DNA of 64,000 nt from JAICMB01 sp035295125 (GTDB lineage: Bacteria > Acidobacteriota > Terriglobia > Bryobacterales > Bryobacteraceae), in assembly GCA_035295125.1 (NCBI GenBank), contig DATGJP010000055.1:95800-159799 (forward strand), given 5' to 3'. Shown here one piece after another: positions 27,885 to 37,107 of this stretch. The notes beneath the pieces are model-generated. The model saw only the letters and a list, made by a program, of their open reading frames with translations, did no database searches and had not been told where the DNA came from. How positions within the stretch are numbered: position 1 is the stretch's first letter; every line of letters starts with the position of its first letter. Made by a program: the position numbers and the translations under genes.

Positions 27885-28610
27885 ATGAAAACAGCCGTTG
27901 TCCTTGCCACCGCCCTTTTGATTGGCGCCAGTCTGGCTCCCGCCGACAGTTCCGGGAAGCTAACGGTGTACATGGGCGGGAAACCGGTAGCGAACGAATC
28001 GTACTCGATCCAAAGCGCGGATGGAAAGATCGAGATTAACGGCTCCGGGGCCGCCGATATGGGGATCCTGAAGATCACGATCGATCAGTTCAAGGTCGTG
28101 ACCGACGCTAGGTATCACCCCCTCGAAGCCGCCGCGAAGGCCCAGATGGGCAAGGTCAATATGGCCATCCTGACGACATTCTCGGACGACAAAGCGAACA
28201 ATAAGATCGATAGCGGTCAAGGTCCTACCAGCAAAGAGGACGCCATCCACGGCGATGACCTGGTGATCAACACCAACCTGCCGATTTGTGCGTGGTCGAT
28301 GCTTTTTCCCCGGGTCAAGCTGGATTCCACCACTCCGCAGGAGTTTCACGCCTACATCATCGGACAGAAGGAAGTGCCGTTGACCGTGACTTCGAAGGGG
28401 AAGGAGACGGTGGAATTCGACGGGAAGAGCGAAGAACTGAGCCATGTGGCTGCCAGTTTGCCTTTGCAGGAAGACAAGACCACCGATATCGATTTCTGGA
28501 TCAATGATGCGGGCAAGATTATCAAGGCGGTGGTGCCTTCGCAGAGCGTCGAGGTGTACCAGCAGGGTTATGCGCCGAAACCAAAGCCTGCACCGGCTGA
28601 GGGGAAGTGA
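27885..28610 (+). CDS. Secreted protein of unknown function
   Basis: 241 residues. Signal peptide (KTAVVLATALLIGASLAPA), then a beta-rich body: GKLTVYMGGKPVANESYSIQ, ITIDQFKVVTD, LPICAWSMLFP, EVPLTVTSKGKETVEFDG and SLPLQEDKTTDIDFWIN. The pattern of a reporter-like strand array with internal repeat recalls DUF6134-type or lipocalin-like secreted proteins, not firmly. C-term is Lys/Pro rich. Its stop overlaps the GNAT start by 4 bp (GTGA). Confidence 0.7.
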   Translation: MKTAVVLATALLIGASLAPADSSGKLTVYMGGKPVANESYSIQSADGKIEINGSGAADMGILKITIDQFKVVTDARYHPLEAAAKAQMGKVNMAILTTFSDDKANNKIDSGQGPTSKEDAIHGDDLVINTNLPICAWSMLFPRVKLDSTTPQEFHAYIIGQKEVPLTVTSKGKETVEFDGKSEELSHVAASLPLQEDKTTDIDFWINDAGKIIKAVVPSQSVEVYQQGYAPKPKPAPAEGK

Positions 28611-29149
28611 CAGGAATCCGGCCCTTAACAGAGTCGGACGCGCAGGCGTTTTGGGATTTACGGCGTGAAGCACTGGTAAGTGAGCCTCGCGCGTTTGCTT
28701 CTTCTGTGGAAGAGCATCAGGAGTTTGGGGTCGCGAGAACGGCGGAGCGGCTCCGGCGCGGCGAAAACGGTGATTTTGTCCTGGGGGCTTTTGATCGGGA
28801 GGAACTCGTTGGCACCGTAGGGTTCCACCGCGAGAATCGGCCCAAGACGCAGCACAAGGGGATGATCTGGGGTGTCTACGTGGCGCCGGCCTATCGTGGC
28901 CGCGGTCTGGCTCGCGCCCTCATGATTGCCGCGATTGAGCGGGTAAGAGGGTACGCCGATGTCCGTCAGATCAATATTGTGGTAGCGGCGACACAGGCTG
29001 CGGCAGAGCGGCTGTATCGTGCTTTAGGGTTTGAAGCCTTTGCGCTTGAACGCGAAGGGTTAAGGGTGGCCGAAGAATTCGTTGACCAGCACTGGATGGT
29101 TTTGCACCTTCAATCCGATCCGAGAAACCACAGCTTGACGGGCTCATAA
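28607..29149 (+). CDS. GNAT-family N-acetyltransferase
   Basis: 180 residues, GTG start inside the GTGA overlap with the upstream stop; GAGGGGAA precedes it. Acetyl-CoA site GVYVAPAYRGRGLARALM is canonical. It resembles the RimI/ribosomal-protein or phosphinothricin-type acetyltransferases; acceptor unknown. The final 40 bp overlap the end of the convergent kinase gene. Confidence 0.87.
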   Translation: MTGIRPLTESDAQAFWDLRREALVSEPRAFASSVEEHQEFGVARTAERLRRGENGDFVLGAFDREELVGTVGFHRENRPKTQHKGMIWGVYVAPAYRGRGLARALMIAAIERVRGYADVRQINIVVAATQAAAERLYRALGFEAFALEREGLRVAEEFVDQHWMVLHLQSDPRNHSLTGS

Positions 29150-30975
29150 AGCAAATAAATTACGGCGATGGCTAACCAGACCATCGAGCTGACCGAGAGA
29201 GGGCGGGCGGTGACTCGGACCTCCGGCGTGCGGTCGAGCTGTAGCAGGGGACCTTCCTCCTGCGCGGCCGTGCGGTCATAAAGGAACAGTGGCGCCGCAG
29301 CGAACACGGCGAATATCGGAAACCAGACGGCGCTATTGGACTTCACAATATGACCGCCTCGCACGCCTAGCGTCAGCGATCCGACCAGGTCTCCGATGGC
29401 AAGCGTTGCCAGGGCGAGATGCCGAATCGCAAGGGCGCGCCCGGCGGAATTCAAGCCCGTCATCAGGCGCCGGGAGCGCAGGACAGCTTCCTTACCCCGG
29501 AGGTTCTCGACGACGCAGATCACCGGCCACAGGCAGTCGCCGATCAGAAACCCGGCCCCCGGCGTAAAAATCGAGTTTAACTGCGTGATGGCGAGGGACG
29601 GGAGGGCTTTCAACATGCGCCAGAAGACCCGGAAGGCGATAAATCGGCGGATGCGGACTTTCTCGTCCAAGGCGATGAGCGCGGCGATTGCTCGCACCAC
29701 ATTGTCGGAGAAGACGAGTAGGGCGGCGGCTATGAGCGAAGCCAATGCAGTCCGCAGCAACGGGGGAAATTGCAGCCTATGGCCCAGGAATTCCGCCACG
29801 CCAATGAGCGATAGCAGGACGGTATAGATGGGAAACAGCAAAGCAAAAAAGGGCCCAAGGTGTCTCGTCAGAAATGCCCGGGACCTTCGAAGCGCAAAGA
29901 ATTCCGCGTCCACGGCATTATGGAACCGGCGTGCAAATTCGACGGCGGAAGGAGGCCGGGCAGCGGGATCACGCGCCATGCCGGCGAGCACGGCGTCGGA
30001 CACATCACGCGGCGCCTTAGCGACACTCGATGGCGGCCGGGGATCGCCACGACGGTAAAACTCGATCAGCTCGCTGGTCTTTCCGGTGAAGGGGAGTTCA
30101 CCGCAGACTAGGGAATAAGCGACGACCGCGAGACTATAAATATCGGAGCGAAAGTCGATTTCCCGTCCCAAGGCCTGCTCCGGGGACATGTATCCAGGCG
30201 TTCCCACCACACTTCCCGGCATCGTCCGGCCACCATCGCTGCCGAAGGAACCGGAGGAAGGATCGGACGGCAGCACGCCCATCGCTATCGTGACGGCCTC
30301 TCCGGCTTGGATCTGGCCCTGACCCAGTTGCGGTTCGGGACGCATGCCCATGGCGATGGTCTCGTTCTCACCGGCAACCGTGAGCAGATCGACGGATGGC
30401 AGGGCCGCGGGCAACTCCGGTTGCGGCTGCGGTTGCAGGTCACCTGGCAGCTTCATCTTGGCTACGCCAAAGTCGAGCACCTTGACGGTGTACGCGCCGC
30501 GGCCGTTCGGTTCGAGCCAGATGTTGTCCGGCTTCAGATCGCGGTGCACGATTCCGTAGTGGTGCGCCTCTTCGAGCGCCAGCGCAATCTGGTCAAGAAG
30601 GTCCGCGACCAGTGTAAGTGGGGGCCGTGGGTTGGCTTCCTGAAAGGACGAGAGTGTCTGCCCATCCAGGAGTTCCATGACCAGGTAAGGAATGTGCCCG
30701 TTGCGGGAGGCGGCAATTCCGAAATCCGTGACATTGACGATGTTCGGATGGCGCAGGCGGCCGCACGCCTGCGCCTCGCGCTGGAAGCGTGCGAGGAAGT
30801 GCGGATCCGTCGCCCACTTGGGAGCGATCAACTTCACGGCGACTACGCGGGTGGTTCCGAGGTGGGTGCTGAGATATACGTTTCCCATACCTCCGGCGCC
30901 AAGTTGCCGATCAATGCGATATTTGCCGTCGAGGACTTCGCCAATCATGAAAGGGTCTATCTTGTAAGCCGCCAT
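29110..30975 (-). CDS. Ser/Thr protein kinase (PknB-type) with membrane domain
   Basis: 621 residues from ATG (MAAYKIDPFMIGEVLDGKYR). Kinase motifs: GAGGMGNVY, Lys48 (VVAVKLIAP), catalytic HRDLKPDN (Asp146), DFG 168-170 and GTPGYMSPEQ near 258-267. DFG to SPE is about 95 residues instead of the usual 25-30, because of a Pro/Gln-rich insert with two TIAMG motifs (206-210 and 229-233). After residue 370 come five to six membrane segments. The kinase domain is N-terminal and cytoplasmic. Longer in-frame start at 31044 rejected. Confidence 0.9.
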   Translation of the reverse strand: MAAYKIDPFMIGEVLDGKYRIDRQLGAGGMGNVYLSTHLGTTRVVAVKLIAPKWATDPHFLARFQREAQACGRLRHPNIVNVTDFGIAASRNGHIPYLVMELLDGQTLSSFQEANPRPPLTLVADLLDQIALALEEAHHYGIVHRDLKPDNIWLEPNGRGAYTVKVLDFGVAKMKLPGDLQPQPQPELPAALPSVDLLTVAGENETIAMGMRPEPQLGQGQIQAGEAVTIAMGVLPSDPSSGSFGSDGGRTMPGSVVGTPGYMSPEQALGREIDFRSDIYSLAVVAYSLVCGELPFTGKTSELIEFYRRGDPRPPSSVAKAPRDVSDAVLAGMARDPAARPPSAVEFARRFHNAVDAEFFALRRSRAFLTRHLGPFFALLFPIYTVLLSLIGVAEFLGHRLQFPPLLRTALASLIAAALLVFSDNVVRAIAALIALDEKVRIRRFIAFRVFWRMLKALPSLAITQLNSIFTPGAGFLIGDCLWPVICVVENLRGKEAVLRSRRLMTGLNSAGRALAIRHLALATLAIGDLVGSLTLGVRGGHIVKSNSAVWFPIFAVFAAAPLFLYDRTAAQEEGPLLQLDRTPEVRVTARPLSVSSMVWLAIAVIYLLYEPVKLWFLGSD

Positions 30976-31030
30976 GATAGCAGTGGGCCGCGGAACGGTG
31001 CGTAGACAATAATGGACGAGGGGTACCGCT

Positions 31031-31429
31031 ATGCGTCCCAACATCGATGGTTTGCTCGAGTCGTCGCTCTACGTCGCGGACGTGGCGGTTTCGGCCCGGT
31101 TCTATGCCGACATCCTGGGTTTCACAGTCATCAGCGACTTTGAGCGTCGTGGCTGCGCTATGCGGGCCGCCTCAAAGCAGGTGCTGCTGCTGTTTGAGAA
31201 AGGAGGCTCGGTCAACATCCGATCGCCGCATGATGGTTCTGGCGAGTTGCATATCGCATTCGCGATTTCCGCCGCCGATTTGACGGCCTGGGAGTCCTGG
31301 CTTGCGTCTCATGGAATCGCAGTCGAAGAGAAGCGAACTTGGGAACGCGGCGGGGTGAGCATCTACTTTCGCGACCCCGATCGGCACCTGGTGGAACTCG
31401 CTACTCCCGGAGTGTGGTCAATTTACTGA
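31031..31429 (+). CDS. VOC-family (glyoxalase/bleomycin-resistance fold) protein
   Basis: 132 residues, GAGGGG upstream of ATG. LLESSLYVADVAVSARFYAD, then FTVISDFERRG, HIAFAISAADLTAWE and IYFRDPDRHLVELATPG with a metal-type Glu. Typical small-molecule dioxygenase, thiol transferase or resistance fold; substrate unassigned. Divergent from the Ser/Thr kinase. Confidence 0.85.
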   Translation: MRPNIDGLLESSLYVADVAVSARFYADILGFTVISDFERRGCAMRAASKQVLLLFEKGGSVNIRSPHDGSGELHIAFAISAADLTAWESWLASHGIAVEEKRTWERGGVSIYFRDPDRHLVELATPGVWSIY

Positions 31430-31438
31430 TGAGGATCC

Positions 31439-31518
31439 AGAAGGTGGCGCCGGCGGTTTCGGCGGCGCTCTTTCAGTCAGATCCAAAAGCAGGCGAAAAC
31501 GCTGTCTCACGCTTCCAC
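31439..31518. repeat. REP-like repeat copy 5
   Basis: GAAGGTGGCGCCGGCGGTTTC is followed 40 bp later by GCAGGCGAAAACGCTGTCTC. The 31441-31461 block is identical to 56071-56091 and the second block matches the GGCGAAAACGC arm at 59560. Located between the convergent VOC and DUF4870 genes, where it could serve as a bidirectional terminator-like hairpin. Confidence 0.7.
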
Positions 31519-31536
31519 AGCGTCCAAATCCTGCGC

Positions 31537-32004
31537 TTAGCGCTGTTCGGACACGGAACGCTCGGCTAATTCGCCCAGCAGCGGGAGTTTGAAGTTCTCG
31601 TCGTGGCTGACCTTAATCATCATGAAAATCCACGAACCGAAGACCAGAAGCTTCAGGATAGCCGGGAGGATCCTGCTCATCGGGAAGCCGGGCATGAAAA
31701 AGGTTACGTGGAACATAGGCGAGACCACCCAATCGACGATGAGCCAGGCGACAAAGATGTAGAGACCCTGAAAGGCATGGAAGCGCACCGTATGATCGTT
31801 GCGGAAACGGGCGGATGCGAGCACTACTATGGCTGCGATCCAGCCGACGATGGGGATGTAGCAAAGCAGCGCAGAGGTGCGCGAGCTGACGCCGGTAAAG
31901 TAGTTTGCCGGCGAACCAGCAGCCACCGGCTGTTTGGCGCCACAGACGGCGCAGAACAGGTCCTGGTCACCAACCGTTTTTCCGCACTTGCAACAGTAGG
32001 GCAT
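31537..32004 (-). CDS. Zinc-ribbon DUF4870 membrane protein
   Basis: 155 residues from ATG with AGGAAGACAGAG upstream. N-terminal zinc ribbon CCKCGK...CAVCGA, then DUF4870 with three to four membrane segments (ALLCYIPIVGWIAAIVVLAS, FHAFQGLYIFVAWLIVDWVV, ILKLLVFGSWIFMMIKV). A cytoplasmic ribbon joined to a small membrane domain; role unknown. Upstream ATG at 32097 rejected for lack of ribosome site. Confidence 0.82.
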   Translation of the reverse strand: MPYCCKCGKTVGDQDLFCAVCGAKQPVAAGSPANYFTGVSSRTSALLCYIPIVGWIAAIVVLASARFRNDHTVRFHAFQGLYIFVAWLIVDWVVSPMFHVTFFMPGFPMSRILPAILKLLVFGSWIFMMIKVSHDENFKLPLLGELAERSVSEQR

Positions 32005-32078
32005 GTTCTCTGTCTTCCTATTGTTACTTACGACAAGCCGGACGCGAGTGTTCCATCTGTATGATAGGATGCGTAGAA

Positions 32079-33086
32079 ATGCGTTTCGTAGTGCCAACCA
32101 TATGGCTGCTGGCGTCGTTGAGCGCCTATGCGGCCAAGCCGCTGGAGATCTATTTCATTGACGTGGAGGGCGGCCAGTCGACTCTCATCGTCAGCCCTTC
32201 GGGACAGGCCATACTGGTCGATACGGGTTGGCGGGGGTTCAATGGCCGCGACACGGATCGAATCGTAAAAGCCGCGAAAAATGCTCACGTAAAGCAACTG
32301 AATTATGTTGAGATTACGCATTACCATCGTGATCACGTGGGGGGCGTTACGCAGCTTGCCGATCGTATGAAGATCGACGCATTTGTCGATCACGGTCCGA
32401 ACATGGAGGACGCCAAGACACCGAAGGAAGACTACGCCGACTACGAGAAGGTGGTAGCACGGGGAGCACAGCATATTGTTGTGAAGCCGGGAGATACGAT
32501 TCCGCTCAAGGATCTGGACATTAAGGTTCTGTCGGCCAACGGAGAACGCATTACGGCGCCCCTGGCGGGTGCGGGACAGCCGAATCCGTTGTGCGGTTCA
32601 GAGCCGCGGGCAGAAGACGATCCCACCGAGAACGCGCGGTCGGTCGGCATTTTGGTCACTTTCGGGAGTTTCCGGTTTATCGATTTAGGGGATCTTACCA
32701 AGAAAAAGGAACTGGGTTTGGCGTGCCCAAACAATCTGATCGGCACCGTGGACGTTTACCTGACCACGCACCATGGGCTGGACCAGTCGAACGCAAAGGC
32801 ACTGGTTGACGCCCTGCACCCTCGGGTGGCCATCATGAACAACGGCGCGAACAAGGGAGGCAGCCCGGCGGCGTGGCAGATTGTGAAGGATTCGCCGGGG
32901 CTGCAGGACATCTGGCAACTGCACTATGCCATGGAGGGCGGGAAGGACCATAATGCTCCCGATCCGTTCCTCGCGAACATCGATGCGGGTGATGATGGGT
33001 ATTATCTGAAGCTGACCGCGGAGTCAGACGGCACGTTCACCGTTTACAACGCCCGCAATAAATACCAAAAAACTTACACCAAATGA
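32079..33086 (+). CDS. Secreted MBL-fold metallo-hydrolase
   Basis: 335 residues; AGGA six to ten nt upstream of ATG; signal peptide (PTIWLLASLSAYAA). Metallo-beta-lactamase fold with ITHYHRDHVGG metal motif, VDHGPNM, GDLTKKKE and VYLTTHHGLDQ. This group is close to ComEC/Rec2-like secreted hydrolases. Substrate unknown. Stop overlaps the M28 gene start (ATGA), so an operon. Confidence 0.85.
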   Translation: MRFVVPTIWLLASLSAYAAKPLEIYFIDVEGGQSTLIVSPSGQAILVDTGWRGFNGRDTDRIVKAAKNAHVKQLNYVEITHYHRDHVGGVTQLADRMKIDAFVDHGPNMEDAKTPKEDYADYEKVVARGAQHIVVKPGDTIPLKDLDIKVLSANGERITAPLAGAGQPNPLCGSEPRAEDDPTENARSVGILVTFGSFRFIDLGDLTKKKELGLACPNNLIGTVDVYLTTHHGLDQSNAKALVDALHPRVAIMNNGANKGGSPAAWQIVKDSPGLQDIWQLHYAMEGGKDHNAPDPFLANIDAGDDGYYLKLTAESDGTFTVYNARNKYQKTYTK

Positions 33087-34528
33087 GAATAGCCCTCGTT
33101 ATTTTGCTCACCGGCGTTGCTTCGTTGGCACACGCCGAGTTGAACTCGATCAATCCGGCTGTCAAGAAAGTCGTCGATTCCGTTTCGGAAGAGCGGATCG
33201 GGCAGATTCTAAAGAAGCTGGAAAGTTTTCATACGCGGAATATTTTTTCGGAGCAGGACAATCCGGAGCGCGGAATCGGAGCGGCGCGCCATTGGATTTA
33301 CGATCAGATGAAGAGCTATAGTCCGCGGCTGGAAGTCAGTTTCGACACCTATAAGGTCAAGAAGCGGGGACGGATTGTTCACGATGTGGAGCTACAGAAC
33401 GTGGTGGCGGTATTGCCGGGGAAGTTGAACAAGGATCACCACATCATCATCTCGGGTCACTACGATTCTGTGGCGCTGAACCGGCCGACCGGCGCGCCAC
33501 CGGCGGGCTCGACTGACGATCCGGCGGGCGGCGGCGCGGGGGCCGGTGGCGGCACAAACGGCGGGTCGGGTAGTGATGCAAATCGCAACGTCGATCCCGT
33601 GGAATATGACAAGCGCATGTCCGAACAAAAGGCGCCGGGTGTGACGGACGACGGGTCGGGGACCGCGGCAGTGATGGAACTGGCGCGCGTAATGAGCCAG
33701 TATGAATGGGACAACACGATCGTGTTTATCGCGTTCACGGCGGAAGAAGAGGGGCTGATCGGGAGTGCTCTGTACGCTCGCAAGGCGCACAAGGAAAATG
33801 AGATTATCGATGCCGTCCTTAACAACGACATCATCGGGAGCGAAGTATCGGGTGATGGCCGCATCAACAACAGCTCGCTTCTGATCTTCTCGGACGATCC
33901 GTCGGATTCGCCGTCGCGCGAGCTGGCGCGGTACATCAAGAAGATCGGGGAACGCTACGTGCCGTCGATGAGCGTGGATCTCATATTCCGGCAGGACCGC
34001 TTCGGGCGCGGCGGCGACCACATTTCCTTCAACCAGGAAGGTTATGCGGCGGTGCGGTTCACGACGCCGAACGAGAATTTCGCGAATCAGCACACCGTGA
34101 CCGACACGTTCGAGAACACCTCGGTTTCATATACAGCTCGGGTCATCCAGGTGAATGGGGCTGTGGCCGCGAGCCTGGCGCTGGCTCCGAAGGCGCCGAT
34201 CGTGACGGAGCCGATAACGCGACAGGGGCGTACCGTTATCACGCCGATGGTGACACGCGGAAAGACTCGCTACGACGCGCAGTTGAAGTGGAAGAATCCG
34301 AACCCGGAGGAGGATTTGGCGGGTTACATCGTTACGGTTCGAGCCACGACGTCGCCATACTGGGAGCGTGAAATCTATGTTGGCAATGTAACGGAATACC
34401 TGATGAAGGACGTCCCCATCGATGAGTTCGTATTCGGCATTAAAGCGGTGGACAAGGACGGCAACGAGAGCCTGGCGGCCGTTTACACTACCGTTCCACG
34501 CCAGAGGCTGGAAATCGAAACCTACTGA
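33083..34528 (+). CDS. Secreted M28-family zinc peptidase with C-terminal FN3-like domain
   Basis: 481 residues, signal peptide (RIALVILLTGVASLAHA). Co-catalytic zinc motifs: GHYDS, TDDGSGTAAVME, FTAEEEGLIGS and His in NQHTVTDTF. Between the first two motifs lies a long Gly-rich insert (about 35 residues, GGGAGAGGGTNGGSG), lengthening the usual spacing of about 15 to roughly 65. The last 110 residues (WKNPNPEEDLAGYIVTVRA) fit a fibronectin-III-like domain. Aminopeptidase activity expected. Confidence 0.88.
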   Translation: MRIALVILLTGVASLAHAELNSINPAVKKVVDSVSEERIGQILKKLESFHTRNIFSEQDNPERGIGAARHWIYDQMKSYSPRLEVSFDTYKVKKRGRIVHDVELQNVVAVLPGKLNKDHHIIISGHYDSVALNRPTGAPPAGSTDDPAGGGAGAGGGTNGGSGSDANRNVDPVEYDKRMSEQKAPGVTDDGSGTAAVMELARVMSQYEWDNTIVFIAFTAEEEGLIGSALYARKAHKENEIIDAVLNNDIIGSEVSGDGRINNSSLLIFSDDPSDSPSRELARYIKKIGERYVPSMSVDLIFRQDRFGRGGDHISFNQEGYAAVRFTTPNENFANQHTVTDTFENTSVSYTARVIQVNGAVAASLALAPKAPIVTEPITRQGRTVITPMVTRGKTRYDAQLKWKNPNPEEDLAGYIVTVRATTSPYWEREIYVGNVTEYLMKDVPIDEFVFGIKAVDKDGNESLAAVYTTVPRQRLEIETY

Positions 34529-35377
34529 ATGCAGTTCTCACGCAGAACGTTGTTACGCGGGGCGGCGGCCGTCGGGCTCGCTTCGACCGCGCTAGCCAAG
34601 AAGCCAGCCGTTCGGATTGGCGTTACGGATTGGAATCTTAAAGAGACCGGAAAACTGGAGGCGGTCGGACTGGCGGCTAAGATCGGCTTTGACGGCGTGC
34701 AGGTCAGCCTCGGGAGGACGCCCGTTGCCGACAAGCTGCCACTGGACAACGGCGAGCTTCAGGCCCAGTATGTCGAAGAAGCGAAGAAGCAAAACATCGC
34801 GATCGACGCCACGTGCCTAGATATCCTGCATGTCAATTATCTGAAGAACGACAAGCTGGGGCAGAAGTGGGTCGCGGATGGAATCCGCGCCACGCGGGCT
34901 TTAAAGACGCAGGTGATGCTGCTGCCGTTCTTTGGGAAAGGCGCTCTCGAAACGCAGGCGGAAAAGGATTACGTCGGCGACGTGCTGCGCGATCTGGGTG
35001 AAGAGGCGGCGAAGGCCGGCGTCATCTTAGGCATTGAGGATACGATTTCGGCTGAGGACAACGTGCGCATTATGGACCGCGCACGGTCGAAAGCGGTCCT
35101 CGTGTATTACGACACAGGGAATTCGACCAAGGCCGGATTCGACGTGGTGAAAGAGATCCGCTGGCTGGGGCCCAAGCGGATCTGCCAGATTCATCTGAAA
35201 GACGATCCGCACTACCTCGGCGAGGGATCGATCGACTTCGAAATGGTAATGCACACCATCAGTACGATCGATTACAAGGGATTCGCGAACCTGGAGACGA
35301 CGTGTCCTTCGAATTCAATTGAAGCCGATATGCACCGCAACCTGGCGTACATCCGGCGGGTGATGGTGCAAGGATAG
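34529..35377 (+). CDS. Tat-exported sugar isomerase/epimerase-like TIM-barrel protein
   Basis: 282 residues. Begins right after the M28 stop. N-terminal SRRTLLRGAAAVGLASTALA is a twin-arginine signal. Xylose-isomerase-like barrel: AKIGFDGVQVSL, GIEDTISAEDN, VLVYYDTGNSTKAG, ICQIHLKDDPHYLGEG and GFANLETTCPSN with metal-binding acids. Expected to act on a sugar or inositol-like substrate; none can be named. Confidence 0.85.
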   Translation: MQFSRRTLLRGAAAVGLASTALAKKPAVRIGVTDWNLKETGKLEAVGLAAKIGFDGVQVSLGRTPVADKLPLDNGELQAQYVEEAKKQNIAIDATCLDILHVNYLKNDKLGQKWVADGIRATRALKTQVMLLPFFGKGALETQAEKDYVGDVLRDLGEEAAKAGVILGIEDTISAEDNVRIMDRARSKAVLVYYDTGNSTKAGFDVVKEIRWLGPKRICQIHLKDDPHYLGEGSIDFEMVMHTISTIDYKGFANLETTCPSNSIEADMHRNLAYIRRVMVQG

Positions 35378-35384
35378 TTGTCAG

Positions 35385-36224
35385 GTGAATCCGAAGCTCC
35401 AATCGGCGCTGATCCATGTCGGCGTGTTCGTAGTCATTGCTTTCCTGGGCATTATTATTCTGCCGACGCTGCTGATTCCGTTTGGGGTGTTCATCGCGGC
35501 GGCGATGGGGACGTTTGCGGCCGCAGCCATTGCCAACGCCATCACGCTGCGGATTTTTGAGCGCGGCCGGCTTTCGGATGTCGGGCTGGGATGGACGGCG
35601 TCGTCGCGGCGGAATCTCGCGGTGGGGCTGCTCGGCGGAATCCTGGCAGGCGCGATTGTACTGCTGGGGCCTGTCGCGATGCGGATGGCAGACCTCGAGG
35701 CGGTCCCGAAGGAGCAGACGCACTGGGCGAGCATTCTGTTCATTTCGGTGGTGCTGTTGTTCGGGGCGATCGGCGAGGAGATGCTGCTGCGCGGCTACGC
35801 CTTTCAGTTGCTCGTGCGGGCGGCGGGGCCCTTTGCGACGATTCTGCCGACGAGCGTGATTTTTGCGCTGCTGCATGCGAACAATCCGAATTTCGGCTTT
35901 CTGGCTGGATTCAATACGTTTTTGTTTGGTGTGCTGCTCGGGTATTCGTTCCTGCGCAGTGGGGATTTGTGGCTGCCCATCGGGATTCATTTCGGGTGGA
36001 ACTGGGCGCTCCCTCTGCTGGGGGTGAATTTGAGCGGTCTGACGATTGGAGTGACCGGGTACACCATGCACTGGAAGATCGGCGGGCTGTGGAGCGGCGG
36101 GGCGTATGGGCCGGAGGGCGGCCTGCTGACTACGGCGATTGTTGTGCTGCTCTATTTTTATCTCGAGAAGGCGCCGCTGATGCCGCAAGAGCCGTATTTA
36201 TTGTTTAAGGATAGGGAGCTGTAA
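35385..36224 (+). CDS. CPBP-family intramembrane metalloprotease
   Basis: 279 residues, GTG start with AGGATAG upstream, 7 bp after the TIM-barrel gene. Seven to eight membrane segments and the three family motifs: EEMLLRGYAF (EExxxR), FALLHANNP (FxxxH) and GIHFGWNWALP (HxxxN). Members cleave prenylated or bacteriocin-related substrates or act in immunity. Fourth gene of the MBL-M28-TIM operon. Confidence 0.88.
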   Translation: MNPKLQSALIHVGVFVVIAFLGIIILPTLLIPFGVFIAAAMGTFAAAAIANAITLRIFERGRLSDVGLGWTASSRRNLAVGLLGGILAGAIVLLGPVAMRMADLEAVPKEQTHWASILFISVVLLFGAIGEEMLLRGYAFQLLVRAAGPFATILPTSVIFALLHANNPNFGFLAGFNTFLFGVLLGYSFLRSGDLWLPIGIHFGWNWALPLLGVNLSGLTIGVTGYTMHWKIGGLWSGGAYGPEGGLLTTAIVVLLYFYLEKAPLMPQEPYLLFKDREL

Positions 36225-36306
36225 GTCAAAGGCGGACCTTGGATGCCTGATTGCGGCATACAATGGAACTAATAGCGCCGTTCCTTCGGTGCAAGGGTTG
36301 AAACCC

Positions 36307-37107
36307 ATGGCGATACGTCATCTTGCTGTTCTTTCCGCTGGATTTTCAATGGTTGCTCCCGCGTTGTTTGCGGGCGACGCTAAACTCACCGAGGACGATA
36401 GGATCGAGATTCTGCGCGGCCTCCTGTCGGAGTACGCCACCGTCAAGACCTATCTGCCGCGGTCGAAGAAGCCCTTGCCGTTCGACTCGACCGGAAAATG
36501 GGACAAGGAAGAGTGGCAGAAGATCGGGCGTGAGTTTGGACCGGCGGCGCGCGTAGGCGACCTCATCCAGGTGACGCATGTATCGATCGAGAATGACAAG
36601 ATCGTGCTCGAACTGAATGGCGGGATGAAGAAGAAGGGCAGTTGGAAGGACCACGTATCGATCGGAATGGGCGGCGCCACGACACCCATCAACACTCAGC
36701 AGAACACAAATGCTCCCGGCGGCACCAGCCTGGCGCTCCAGTTCGATGACGGGGTTCCGCCGATGAAGGCTTCAGAGATTAAAAAGCTCCTGCAACCGGT
36801 GCTCGATTTCGAGAAGCACAGCGCGACCGAGAATTACGTCGAGACGCTGCCGGCTCCGGTGCAGCAGGCCATCAAGGACAAGAAAGTCATCGAGGGTATG
36901 ACGCAGGAGCAGGTGCTGCTGGCATTGGGAAAGCCGCGGCATAAGGAACGATCGAGCAGCGACGGGACGGACCTGGAGGATTGGGTCTACGGCGACCCGC
37001 CGGGCAAGATCATGTTCGTCACCTTTGAAAATTCGAAGGTCACGAAGGTGAAGGAAGCGTACGCGGGCTTGGGCGGGTCGACTGCCGCGCCGCTTCCCCC
37101 ACGCTAA
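36307..37107 (+). CDS. Secreted protein with SmpA/BamE-like C-terminal domain
   Basis: 266 residues from ATG; AAGGG lies nine nt upstream. Signal peptide (LAVLSAGFSMVAPALFAG). The C-terminal IEGMTQEQVLLALGKPRHKE, ... DWVYGDPPGKIMFVTFENSK is the outer-membrane-assembly SmpA/BamE-type fold. The middle is a charged region with a Gly-rich loop. Ends overlap the porin remnant by 4 bp (convergent). Confidence 0.72.
   Translation: MAIRHLAVLSAGFSMVAPALFAGDAKLTEDDRIEILRGLLSEYATVKTYLPRSKKPLPFDSTGKWDKEEWQKIGREFGPAARVGDLIQVTHVSIENDKIVLELNGGMKKKGSWKDHVSIGMGGATTPINTQQNTNAPGGTSLALQFDDGVPPMKASEIKKLLQPVLDFEKHSATENYVETLPAPVQQAIKDKKVIEGMTQEQVLLALGKPRHKERSSSDGTDLEDWVYGDPPGKIMFVTFENSKVTKVKEAYAGLGGSTAAPLPPR

Noticed and set aside
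35259..36188. Minus-strand open frame of 309 codons, Arg/Gln/Pro-rich
   Set aside because: Mirror of the CPBP gene's hydrophobic codons; composition typical of shadows.
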